From Planctomycetota bacterium (lineage in GTDB: Bacteria; Planctomycetota; Phycisphaerae; SM23-33): a DNA stretch of 7,689 nucleotides. The stretch covers positions 1 to 7,689 of the forward strand of contig QNCB01000046.1 in NCBI GenBank assembly GCA_003644335.1, written 5' to 3'. The notes below the pieces were generated by a model, which saw only the letters and a list, made by a program, of their open reading frames with translations, made no database searches and was not told the DNA's origin. Positions 1-6,310 of the stretch are shown here, one piece after another; positions within the stretch are counted from its first letter, which is position 1, and each line of letters starts with the position of its first letter. Position numbers and translations under genes: made by a program.

Positions 1-16
1 CCAATACGTTCGCCAT
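1..16 (-). CDS. First five codons of the next operon gene, possibly fliF (partial)
   Basis: On the minus strand an ATG at 16-14 begins the reading Met-Ala-Asn-Val-Leu and then leaves the window. An AGAGGT ribosome-binding site sits six bases upstream (23-28), so the start is well supported although only five codons are visible. The gene follows fliE in the same direction. In many bacteria flgB-flgC-fliE is followed by fliF, the MS-ring protein, so fliF is the most likely identity. That rests only on gene order; five residues cannot identify a protein. Confidence 0.6.
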
Positions 17-22
17 AAAAAT

Positions 23-28
23 ACCTCT
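23..28 (-). promoter_or_regulatory. Ribosome-binding site of the gene after fliE
   Basis: The minus strand reads AGAGGT, then six bases (ATTTTT), then ATG. The motif closely resembles the GAGGTG sites in front of flgC and fliE. It is the main evidence that a new gene begins at position 16. Confidence 0.6.
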
Positions 29-37
29 GGTGTAGTA

Positions 38-108
38 ACTGGTTGATTAGTTGACTGGTTGATTGGTTGTTTATGTAATCTTTTCCCAGTCAACCAATCA
101 ACCAGTCA
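38..108. repeat. Octamer-repeat inverted repeat, hairpin between fliE and the next gene
   Basis: The left side is built from GTTGAYTR-type octamers. ACTGGTTGATTAGTTG (38-53) is followed directly by ACTGGTTGATTGGTTG (54-69), which differs at one base. The right side holds the reverse complement. An 18-base arm at 52-69 pairs perfectly with 91-108, leaving a 21-base loop. In the minus-strand transcript this forms a strong hairpin just after the fliE stop and before the next start codon. No run of T follows the second arm on the minus strand, so it does not look like an intrinsic terminator. It could stabilise or process the mRNA, cause partial attenuation, or simply be a repeat family that collects in spacers. 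Confidence 0.75.
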
Positions 109-120
109 GCCAAATACTAT

Positions 121-444
121 CTAAACCTGCATCCGCATGGTTTCTTTGTAGGCTTCGATGACCTTGTTTCGCACGCCCATGAGCAGCTTGAAACTCAGAT
201 CAGCCTTGGCTATCTGATTGACCACCGGCAGGACGTCATTGGTCTTGCCCGCTACCAAATCCTGCATGGCTCCCGCCGCGGTCTTCTGCTTGGCGTCGAC
301 GTTGTCAACGTAAGCCTTCATAACGTCGCCAAAGCCCGGTGTCTTTTTGTCCTGTGGCTTGTTCAGCCCGGGAGCCTGCATCGGCCTGATGCCGCCGGCA
401 CCACCCACGCCCGAAATACCCGAAATTGAAAAAATACCAGCCAT
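121..444 (-). CDS. fliE: Flagellar hook-basal body protein FliE
   Basis: FliE is the small adaptor that joins the MS ring to the proximal rod and is an early substrate of the flagellar type III export apparatus. The predicted product is 107 residues, a normal length for the family. The C-terminal third is diagnostic: after a helical stretch it reads LLMGVRNKVIEAYKETMRMQV in pattern (about residues 88-107), the conserved family ending with the Val-Arg-Asn-Lys core and terminal Met-Gln-Val. The N-terminus is glycine-rich and probably flexible. I chose the ATG at 444 because GAGGTG lies four bases upstream, the same arrangement as flgC, and because the family length fits. An in-frame ATG at 492 would add 16 unrelated residues with a poorer site. 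It follows flgC in the operon. Confidence 0.93.
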   Translation of the reverse strand: MAGIFSISGISGVGGAGGIRPMQAPGLNKPQDKKTPGFGDVMKAYVDNVDAKQKTAAGAMQDLVAGKTNDVLPVVNQIAKADLSFKLLMGVRNKVIEAYKETMRMQV

Positions 445-448
445 CGTG

Positions 449-454
449 CACCTC
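449..454 (-). promoter_or_regulatory. Ribosome-binding site of fliE
   Basis: GAGGTG on the minus strand, four bases before the ATG at 444. It decides the fliE start over the upstream in-frame ATG at 492. The same hexamer at nearly the same spacing precedes flgC. Confidence 0.7.
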
Positions 455-456
455 TC

Positions 457-472
457 TATCTCAATAGTTCCA
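457..472. repeat. 16-bp direct repeat, copy in the flgC-fliE spacer
   Basis: TATCTCAATAGTTCCA (plus strand) occurs here and identically at 535-550. The copy at 535-550 encodes the last residues and stop of flgC. This copy lies in the spacer upstream of fliE. Allowing two mismatches, the similarity extends to about 20 bases. It looks like a small duplication of the flgC 3' end. Confidence 0.8.
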
Positions 473-533
473 AAGTTTTTTGCAAAACCCATTCTCTCTC
501 AACGGGTCAAAAGTTCTATCCGACATATTCCGT

Positions 534-941
534 TTATCTCAATAGTTCCAGCGTTGTGTTCGAAATATCCTGAAATCGTTTCAGCACAGCCGCCGAGGCC
601 TGGTACGCCCGCGTAGCTGAGACCATGCTCATCATCTCGACCGGCACGGAAACGTTGGGCATGGTAACGTACCCGTCCTTGTCCGCGTCGGGGTGCCCCG
701 CCATCATCACCCTTTGCAACGGCGTGGTCGTGTCAGCTATGGGGTCGCCAATCTCGACGCCTCCCAGCTCGCCCTCGCCCGCGGACAATGCAAGCTCCAG
801 CCTGCGAAACGCCGTGCCGTCGCCCTTGTCCGTCGTCTGTGCGTTGGCGATGTTGTTAGCGATAACGTTCATTCTCGCAGCCTGTGCCTGCAAGCCCGAA
901 ACCGCGATGTCTACCGACGAAATTGAATTGATATTACTCAT
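534..941 (-). CDS. flgC: Flagellar basal-body rod protein FlgC
   Basis: FlgC is a proximal rod subunit in the periplasm, exported by the flagellar type III system. The 135-residue product has the family layout. The N-terminal rod motif covers about residues 8-37, with the VIANNIANAQT signature at about 26-36. A variable centre follows, and then a C-terminal helix with the MVSATRAYQAS motif and the ending around SNTTLELLR. The start at 941 is preceded by GAGGTG (946-951), which overlaps the flgB stop. Only eight bases separate flgB from flgC, so the two are probably translationally linked. The final codons belong to a 16-bp sequence repeated downstream before fliE. No truncation or missing motif was seen. 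Confidence 0.96.
   Translation of the reverse strand: MSNINSISSVDIAVSGLQAQAARMNVIANNIANAQTTDKGDGTAFRRLELALSAGEGELGGVEIGDPIADTTTPLQRVMMAGHPDADKDGYVTMPNVSVPVEMMSMVSATRAYQASAAVLKRFQDISNTTLELLR
535..550. repeat. 16-bp direct repeat, copy at the flgC 3' end
   Basis: Partner of 457-472, identical over 16 bases. In this copy the repeat contains the codons for the final Glu-Leu-Leu-Arg of FlgC and most of its TAA stop. Confidence 0.8.
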
Positions 942-945
942 GATT

Positions 946-951
946 CACCTC
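946..951 (-). promoter_or_regulatory. Ribosome-binding site of flgC
   Basis: GAGGTG on the minus strand, four bases before the flgC ATG and overlapping the stop codon of flgB. The arrangement suits translational coupling of the two rod proteins. Confidence 0.7.
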
Positions 952-1321
952 AAAACTTGTCCCGCATAGCCAGTTCCATTTGCTTGTACACCTTGTTTAG
1001 CATCCGGAGATATGCTTTTTGTCTGGAAGCCGTTTTTATAAGTTCGCCCATCTCGACTTCGATGTTCACGTCGTTGCCCTTGGCGTTAAGCGGCGTATTG
1101 CCAGGCTGAAAAAGCTCGCCCTTGATACCCGCGAGGTCTTTTTTGCCAGCCCCGCCCGACGTATCCAGCGCCTCAGCCAACATATCCTCAAACTTCACCG
1201 CGCTGCGACGATATCCCGGGGTCTCGATATTGGCGATGTTGTTGGCGATAACCTTCCGCCGGAGGTCAGAGGCCCGAAGCCCAGCCTCCAGCACATTTAC
1301 GATGCTCGACTTACCGACCAT
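950..1321 (-). CDS. flgB: Flagellar basal-body rod protein FlgB
   Basis: FlgB is a proximal rod subunit that works with FlgC, FlgF and FliE. The 123-residue product carries the rod-protein signature near the N-terminus: LRRKVIANNIANIETPGYRR in pattern, about residues 20-39, where ANNIAN followed by TPGY is typical of FlgB. The C-terminal part includes KTASRQKAYLRMLNKVYKQM, the coiled helix that packs in the rod. The length is slightly below the usual 130-140 residues but no motif is missing. The ATG at 1321 lies inside the 3' end of the activator gene, giving a 25-base overlap in a different frame. A strong AAGGAG stands seven bases upstream. It is followed closely by flgC. Confidence 0.96.
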   Translation of the reverse strand: MVGKSSIVNVLEAGLRASDLRRKVIANNIANIETPGYRRSAVKFEDMLAEALDTSGGAGKKDLAGIKGELFQPGNTPLNAKGNDVNIEVEMGELIKTASRQKAYLRMLNKVYKQMELAMRDKF

Positions 1322-2715
1322 GTCGATTCTCCTTCCAGCTGAAAATGTCCGTCCTGACGATACCGGCGAATCTTATCCCGTAACGTGCGGTCGGAAATCC
1401 CCAGCAACTTGGCTGCTTTTACCTGGTGCGAATTTGTCCGCTTGAGGGCCTGGAGCACAGCCTGGCGTTCGAGGTCTTGCAGAGTGAGAACAGACTCCGC
1501 CGCTGTTTCGGCGACCAGCTCGCCCTGGGTTTCCTGCTCGCGAAGTTCGCCCACAAGATGCGGCGCGTCGCTTAGCGACAAGACCGGGCCGCTGCCCAGC
1601 ACCAACGCGGTGCGAATAATATTGCGAAGTTGCCTCACATTACCAGGCCAATCGTATTGGCCAAACATCGCCAACATCGCGTCGTCCAGCCTGGAAACGC
1701 TCCGCCTGGTTTCGTGTGCGTAGAGGTTCACAAAGTGCCATATCAGCTCGGGGATATCTTCCGTCCTGTCCCGCAGAGACGGCACGCTAAGTTGCACGCC
1801 GCGGATCCGGTAGTACAAATCCTGCCGGAAATTACCCTTGCTGACCTCGCTGGCCAGGTCGCGATTGCTGGTGCAGATAATCCGCACGTCAACGTTGACC
1901 GACTCGCTGCCGCCCAGCCTTTGGAAGTCCTGCTGTTCCAACACGCGGAGAAGCTCAGCCTGAAGACGCGGGCCTGTTTCAGAAATTTCGTCCAGCAAAA
2001 GCGTGCCGCGATGAGCCAACTCGAATCGGCCCTTCCGCTGAGCGTGCGCGCCGGTAAAAGCTCCTCTCTCATGGCCAAACAGTTCGCTCTCCAACAACGA
2101 CTCGCTCAGAGCTGCACAATTAACGCTGACGTAAGGCCCATTGGCCCGACGAGACGAACGGTGCACGAGATGCGAAATAAGTTCCTTGCCCGTGCCGCTC
2201 GGGCCTGAAATTAGAATTGGCATGGAGGTCTGAGCGACCCGCCGGGCCAGGTCGATGGTTTCCATCAGGGCTTGACTTTGGCCTGCGATGCGGTATGGCG
2301 ATTGGCAAGTGTCCTCGTTGGCCTGGGCAATCGCAGCCTCACCGCCGGGGAGAAGTTGGTCGAGCAATTCCCCAAGCCGGGCTGATTCGACAGGCCGAGT
2401 GAGATACTCGCTGGCCCCAGCCCGCGTAGACGCCACAGCACAGGGCACGTCCCCAGCCGGGCCAAGAGCGACCAACGGCATGTCAGGCCTTTCGCTGCAC
2501 AAGTGCGAAATCAGGCCCCAGGCCCGGTCATCAGCAACGTCGACCTGCACGAAGGCCATGTGAAATCGCTGAGTGGCCAGCCGCTGGCGAGCTTCCCGAG
2601 CGTCGCTGGCTATGATGCCGCGAACGCCGCGAGAAGCCAAGGCTGGCAGGATGCTTCTGCCGATCTCATTGGCCTGGCCTGCTATCAAAATGTCATATGA
2701 CCGCGTTTCAATCAT
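1297..2715 (-). CDS. Sigma-54-dependent activator with degenerate receiver domain (FleQ/FlbD/NtrC class)
   Basis: This is a 472-residue enhancer-binding protein that would remodel sigma-54 RNA polymerase using ATP. Residues about 7-122 have the receiver fold, but the active-site residues are gone. The acidic pair is Gly13-Gln14, the phosphoacceptor position is Gln57, the Thr/Ser position is Gly85, and the lysine is Arg107. The AAA+ domain (about 141-380) is intact: Walker A GPSGTGKE at 171-178, the sigma-54 contact loop GAFTGA at 218-223, Walker B LLLDEI at 239-244, the arginine-finger region FRQDLYYR at 296-303, and WPGNVRQL at 356-363. A Fis-type helix-turn-helix lies at about 411-451 (AAKLLGISDRTLRDKIRRY). 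Its position beside flagellar genes, and two sigma-54 promoters nearby, argue that it is the flagellar master or class-II activator. It starts 26 bases after the preceding gene with only a weak ribosome-binding site. Its 3' end overlaps flgB. Confidence 0.93.
   Translation of the reverse strand: MIETRSYDILIAGQANEIGRSILPALASRGVRGIIASDAREARQRLATQRFHMAFVQVDVADDRAWGLISHLCSERPDMPLVALGPAGDVPCAVASTRAGASEYLTRPVESARLGELLDQLLPGGEAAIAQANEDTCQSPYRIAGQSQALMETIDLARRVAQTSMPILISGPSGTGKELISHLVHRSSRRANGPYVSVNCAALSESLLESELFGHERGAFTGAHAQRKGRFELAHRGTLLLDEISETGPRLQAELLRVLEQQDFQRLGGSESVNVDVRIICTSNRDLASEVSKGNFRQDLYYRIRGVQLSVPSLRDRTEDIPELIWHFVNLYAHETRRSVSRLDDAMLAMFGQYDWPGNVRQLRNIIRTALVLGSGPVLSLSDAPHLVGELREQETQGELVAETAAESVLTLQDLERQAVLQALKRTNSHQVKAAKLLGISDRTLRDKIRRYRQDGHFQLEGESTWSVSRAS
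1329..1334 (-). promoter_or_regulatory. Ribosome-binding site of flgB, inside the activator gene
   Basis: AAGGAG on the minus strand, seven bases before the flgB ATG at 1321. This is the strongest Shine-Dalgarno sequence in the window. It lies within the last codons of the activator gene and fixes the flgB start despite the 25-base overlap. Confidence 0.75.
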
Positions 2716-2741
2716 GTCGTATAAATCCGCTCTGCTAAAAT

Positions 2742-3545
2742 CTATCTGCCTGCAATGGGCGAGTCAGCTCGGCCTGTCGCCTGGGGGGCTTTCGTGTTTT
2801 CCCGCAAAACTTTTTTCGCGTCTCCAAGCGTCCGCTTGGGTCTGACCTGGGCGAGCCATTCCAAAACCCGCTGCTGATTCTCCGCCAACATGCTCCACGG
2901 AGAATCTGGATACTGCGAAATCAGCCGACGCAAAAGTTCCCTCGCCTCAGCTGGGTTCGTCTCGGCGCGACAATTAGCCAACTGATACAGCACCCAGCCT
3001 GCGTCAGCGTCCGAAAGTCCGCCATGCTTTAGAATCTTGTCGTACACCTCGTAAGCCTGGGCCTTGGAACCGCTCTTGTACAAGGCGTCAGCCAGGCCTA
3101 TCGGATTGGCTAGCTGGTCGCCGGCTGCGTCGCGAAGTTTGCGGAAAAAACCCGCTGGCAAAGGCTTGGGGGCAACTTTAACCTGCTTGGGCTTGGCTGC
3201 GACGACAGGCTGAGGGGCTGGAGCTTTCACAGGCTGGGGCGCCCTGGCAGCCTGTCGCTTCCGCCGAAGCTTGTCGCTGGAAAGAGACATCGCGTTTAGC
3301 TTGTCCACCAAAGCCTGCATCTTGCGAGACTCCGCGTCAGCCTGGCTGGGAGGCCTGTAGTTTTCACCGAACAACTGCCTCATGCGACGATCGACGCGCG
3401 AGGTTTTTTTGGAAACTTTAGAAACTTTCGCAGTTTCCTCAGCCTGGTCAACTCCGCTGTCGTTGGCCTGGTCAGGCCCAGCTGCTTCAACAGCCGTCAA
3501 CGACAAAACGCCAACCAAAAATGTCAACAAGCCCGCGCGGGTCAT
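2742..3545 (-). CDS. Exported TPR-containing protein of unknown function
   Basis: The 267-residue product starts with a signal peptide: MTR, a hydrophobic core of about residues 4-18, and a probable cleavage after VEAA at about 22, so it should be periplasmic or envelope-located. Residues about 23-60 are charged and basic. Residues about 100-131 form an Ala/Pro/Lys-rich linker (repeated APQPV and KP patterns). Residues about 134-235 look like two or three TPR-type helical hairpins (ALYKSGSKAQAYEVYDKIL; AGWVLYQLANC; EARELLRRLISQYPDSPW). The ATG overlaps the stop of the upstream gene as ATGA, with GGAG seven bases upstream, so translation is probably coupled to the large TPR protein. I do not recognise a named family. 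A periplasmic scaffold for rod or ring assembly is possible but only an inference from context. Confidence 0.85.
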   Translation of the reverse strand: MTRAGLLTFLVGVLSLTAVEAAGPDQANDSGVDQAEETAKVSKVSKKTSRVDRRMRQLFGENYRPPSQADAESRKMQALVDKLNAMSLSSDKLRRKRQAARAPQPVKAPAPQPVVAAKPKQVKVAPKPLPAGFFRKLRDAAGDQLANPIGLADALYKSGSKAQAYEVYDKILKHGGLSDADAGWVLYQLANCRAETNPAEARELLRRLISQYPDSPWSMLAENQQRVLEWLAQVRPKRTLGDAKKVLRENTKAPQATGRADSPIAGR

Positions 3546-5914
3546 TTGTTCTCTCCAGTTTGCTCGGCGTTGGCCCTGGCGTCGTTTATAACAGTTGGGG
3601 TTTTGTCCTGATCTTTAATGTCCGCAAAGGCCAGGGCAGCCTTGTTGTACTGCTTCTTTAGAAGGTATGCCTCGCCCAGGGCGTTTGTTATCTGTCGACG
3701 AATTTCCGCGGAGCATTGCGACTTGAGGATTGGCTTGAGAACCGAAATAGCCTGGTCCGGCAGATTGAACTTCACGCACACATTAGCCAGCTGCAACGAA
3801 GCGTCCCACAAGTCAGGCCCAGGGCGGAGATTCGGCAGGATTTCCATCAGCAGATTCCTGGCTGAGACATAATCCCCCGAAGCTATATGACACTTGGCCA
3901 AACCAATGCCGATTTTCGATCGAAGCTTCTTGTCGCCCACCGCGCCGAGTTCCAGGCGAAGTATCGACCGGGCTTTGTCCACCAGGCCCATCGAGCGGTG
4001 GATTTCCGCAGCGAGAATAGCTTTGCGACAAGACTGCTGGGCTGAGAGTTTCTCGCGCGACAGCAGGGCCAACACCTTGATAGCCTCGACGAAATTTTCC
4101 TGCTGAATGTACAGCCTGGTCAGTTCGCAGATGGCTGGGATACGCACCTCTGCACCAGGCCGACCAAGAAACCCGCGTCGGTAGGCCTGGGTTGCGACCT
4201 TCAAATTGCCGCGCCTGGCTTGGGACTTGCCCAGCATGAAATAAGCTTCGACATACTCCCGCGGGTTTGGCTCATCGAGCATAGCGACGTACCGGGCCAG
4301 CCATTTGGAAGCCTTTTTATAGTCCTTCAGCCGAAAATAACATCGCCCCGCTCGCAGGGCTGCCTCAGCTCGGCTGGACGCGGAAAGATTGCGATGCGAA
4401 AGATTCTCGTGCGCCTTCGCTGCCCTGGCTATTTGGCCAGCTGCTTCAAGCGACTCGCCCAGCAAGAGGTAAACCTCCGCCACGCCGGGATGGTCGGGGT
4501 AGAGGTCCAACAGGTCCATCATATCCTTCCGCGCGCCGGGATAGTTCATCATCGACATCTTGATTTTCGCGCACCTCAGCAATGCCAGCGGAGCAACCTT
4601 CGACCGCTCGAACCGCCGGGCGAGAATTTGATACTCACGGTCAGCTGCGACATCGTCTCCGCTCCACTGGCGAATCGCCGCCAGTGCGAAATGACCCTCG
4701 GGGTTTCTGGCGTCGCGTGGGTATCGCAGGAAGAAAAGCCGCCAAGCCGAAACAGCTTCGCGTATTAACATGTCCCGCTGAGTCGAAATCGTCGCCAACC
4801 GCATCGGGTCGTGAACCAGCGTTTTGTTCAGCGTAAATCGACTGATTAGCCCGATCATGCCAGCTGCTACCTCGTTGAGCTTTTGCGGCGAGATAGCCCG
4901 GAAATGTAAAGAGATAGGCCTGCGACGAACCTTCGGATCGACGTTGACCCAGGATATTTCCAAGCCAGCCTTGTCGCAAAACTGGTTCAAAACCTCGCCC
5001 GCCGAAACGTGCGAAGCTGTTATCGCCCATCGGCCGGGCTGGCCTGGAACTTTGCTTATTTTAAGCTCAGGCCCAAGAGCTGCGGGGTTCATCAGCCCCT
5101 TGCCCTCAGCCAATATCCCGCGCAACTCGGCCTTGCCCAGGCCCGCGAACGGATCCTTCGTCAGATTGCCAGGCCAGCGGATAAACCTATCCACCGTCTT
5201 TAAGCTACGAACCTTGCTCGTCAGCGCCCGGGCGATAAGAAAATGACAATCGCTCTGCAACGGCAAGGGCCTTTCCATCGCTCCCATCGCAGCGATGCTA
5301 CGGTAGGCGTACTTGCGGGCATCGAGGTACTTGCCCTCCGCCAGATCCAGCCTGGCCTGCTCGAAAGACGACACCGCCCGGATAATCGGCGAGGCGCTGG
5401 CGTCGAGATTGGCAAGCTGGGCCTTGGCCTGGTCTATCTGAGATAGGCCTATGCGACACTGGGCGATGCGCAGCAAAAAATAATCGCACACCAGTTCGTT
5501 GGCTGGGTTAGGCTTGGCGTTTGCCAGCAGTTGACTAAACAGCGGGATCGCAGCAGCGAAATCCTTCCCTCGCCAAAGCTTCTCCGCCTTGGCCCAGGAG
5601 ACAACCCTGGGCCGGGCTGGCATAAGGTCCGAATCGCCGACGTTTTTTTTCTCCCTGGCCTCGGGCTTGACCACAGGCTGGGCGAGCACCTGATACGCAC
5701 TGGCCTGGCGGGGACTTAGACTCTGGGCCAGGGGCTCGACCGTGCGGAACGTAGGCTTGGGAATAACCCCAAGCATCACCGCTACAACCAGAACCACCAG
5801 CACGGTATTAAGCACCAACAGTCCCTGGAGCATCAGCATCTTCCTACTACGACGCCGACCCGTCGGGGTGCCAGCTTCCTGTTTTTCACTTGCCTCAGTC
5901 GTCATGTTCCGCAT
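3542..5914 (-). CDS. Membrane-anchored TPR protein with a central STN/secretin-N0-like domain
   Basis: From the ATG at 5914 the product is about 790 residues. A short basic cytoplasmic tail (GRRRSRK) precedes one transmembrane helix at about 26-49, so most of the protein should lie in the periplasm. Residues about 107-217 and 382-767 are rich in TPR-like helical pairs (for example VYLLLGESLEAAGQIARAAK and AYFMLGKSQARRGNLKVATQ). Between them, about 296-377, a non-TPR segment follows a beta-alpha-beta-beta-alpha-beta pattern (VSAGEVLNQFCDKAGLEISW, then PISLHF and SPQKLNEVAAGMIGL) that resembles STN/secretin N0 domains. The start is uncertain: ATG at 5905 or TTG at 5968 are alternatives, and the ribosome-binding site is weak. 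It is the first gene of the leftward operon, behind a sigma-54 promoter. Its role is unknown; secretion, envelope or motor assembly are possibilities. Confidence 0.85.
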   Translation of the reverse strand: MRNMTTEASEKQEAGTPTGRRRSRKMLMLQGLLVLNTVLVVLVVAVMLGVIPKPTFRTVEPLAQSLSPRQASAYQVLAQPVVKPEAREKKNVGDSDLMPARPRVVSWAKAEKLWRGKDFAAAIPLFSQLLANAKPNPANELVCDYFLLRIAQCRIGLSQIDQAKAQLANLDASASPIIRAVSSFEQARLDLAEGKYLDARKYAYRSIAAMGAMERPLPLQSDCHFLIARALTSKVRSLKTVDRFIRWPGNLTKDPFAGLGKAELRGILAEGKGLMNPAALGPELKISKVPGQPGRWAITASHVSAGEVLNQFCDKAGLEISWVNVDPKVRRRPISLHFRAISPQKLNEVAAGMIGLISRFTLNKTLVHDPMRLATISTQRDMLIREAVSAWRLFFLRYPRDARNPEGHFALAAIRQWSGDDVAADREYQILARRFERSKVAPLALLRCAKIKMSMMNYPGARKDMMDLLDLYPDHPGVAEVYLLLGESLEAAGQIARAAKAHENLSHRNLSASSRAEAALRAGRCYFRLKDYKKASKWLARYVAMLDEPNPREYVEAYFMLGKSQARRGNLKVATQAYRRGFLGRPGAEVRIPAICELTRLYIQQENFVEAIKVLALLSREKLSAQQSCRKAILAAEIHRSMGLVDKARSILRLELGAVGDKKLRSKIGIGLAKCHIASGDYVSARNLLMEILPNLRPGPDLWDASLQLANVCVKFNLPDQAISVLKPILKSQCSAEIRRQITNALGEAYLLKKQYNKAALAFADIKDQDKTPTVINDARANAEQTGENK

Positions 5915-5970
5915 GAGCCTTTCGTAAAACAGCAATCGTTCACATAAAAATCTGAACCACAGGTACAAAA

Positions 5971-6001
5971 AGTTGTCAGTAACCAGTTGTCGGTAATCAG
6001 T
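5971..6001. repeat. Tandem 14-bp degenerate repeat in the leftward leader
   Basis: AGTTGTCAGTAACC (5971-5984) is followed directly by AGTTGTCGGTAATC (5985-5998), with 12 of 14 bases identical, and then AGT. The sequence style (AGTTGNC / AGTAACC) recalls the octamer repeats downstream of fliE. It lies in the predicted 5' leader of the TPR operon. Confidence 0.7.
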
Positions 6002-6055
6002 AAAAGCAACAAATCGTTTTCGCGTTCTTTCGTGTATTTCGTAGTTTGTTTTTGC

Positions 6056-6079
6056 TGTTTCTGTTTCTGTTTCTATTTC
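6056..6079. repeat. Hexamer tandem repeat TGTTTC x3 plus TATTTC
   Basis: Four consecutive six-base units, three identical and the last with one change. The stretch lies in the leader between the leftward sigma-54 promoter and the TPR gene. Such a tract can change length by slippage, but nothing in the sequence shows that it does. Confidence 0.7.
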
Positions 6080-6093
6080 AAAAATTAGTGTTC

Positions 6094-6113
6094 ATTCGTG
6101 GTTATTCGTGGTT
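6094..6113. repeat. Tandem decamer ATTCGTGGTT x2
   Basis: Two exact adjacent copies of ATTCGTGGTT (6094-6103 and 6104-6113). Related TTTCGTG words appear at about 6016-6045. These resemble the short TTCGTG-type repeats often seen in bacterial spacers. No function is evident. Confidence 0.7.
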
Positions 6114-6127
6114 CCAGCCTGGACGCT

Positions 6128-6143
6128 CGGGCAGCTTCGCCCG
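6128..6143. other. Short hairpin at the predicted start of the leftward transcript
   Basis: CGGGC (6128-6132) pairs with GCCCG (6139-6143) around a six-base loop. The predicted +1 of the leftward sigma-54 promoter, about 6139, falls within it. Only part of the stem would therefore be in the RNA, and the element may matter only as DNA or be coincidental. Confidence 0.35.
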
Positions 6144-6149
6144 TGAATG

Positions 6150-6165
6150 TGCAATATCCGTGCCA
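6150..6165 (-). promoter_or_regulatory. Sigma-54 (-24/-12) promoter for the leftward TPR-activator-flgBC-fliE operon
   Basis: The minus strand reads TGGCACGGATATTGCA, an excellent match to the consensus TGGCACG-N4-TTGCA. The invariant GG and GC are separated by exactly ten bases. The predicted transcription start is about 6139, leaving a leader of about 225 bases before the ATG at 5914. It should need an enhancer-binding activator; the one encoded in the same operon is the natural candidate. Confidence 0.88.
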
Positions 6166-6310
6166 AAAGTCCGAAAAACCAGAATAGCCCAAAATACCCC
6201 CTTTTCCTCAACAATAGGCCCAGCCTGGCGACCATACCACATAAGACACCACCAGCCACGTATGTTTTTTATGCAGCCTGTGTTCAGATATTTGCGCACC
6301 GAAACGGATA

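Noticed and set aside
52..108. Hairpin after fliE as an intrinsic terminator
   Set aside because: The stem is AT/GC mixed and no T-run follows it in the direction of transcription; another gene with its own ribosome-binding site starts shortly after.
445..492. N-terminal extension of FliE from the ATG at 492
   Set aside because: The GAGGTG site and usual family length favour 444; the extra residues come from the duplicated flgC tail and are not FliE-like.
5915..5968. N-terminal extension of the large TPR protein from a TTG at 5968
   Set aside because: ATG codons at 5914 and 5905 lie closer to the membrane helix and give a normal short basic N-terminus; the extension has no ribosome-binding site.
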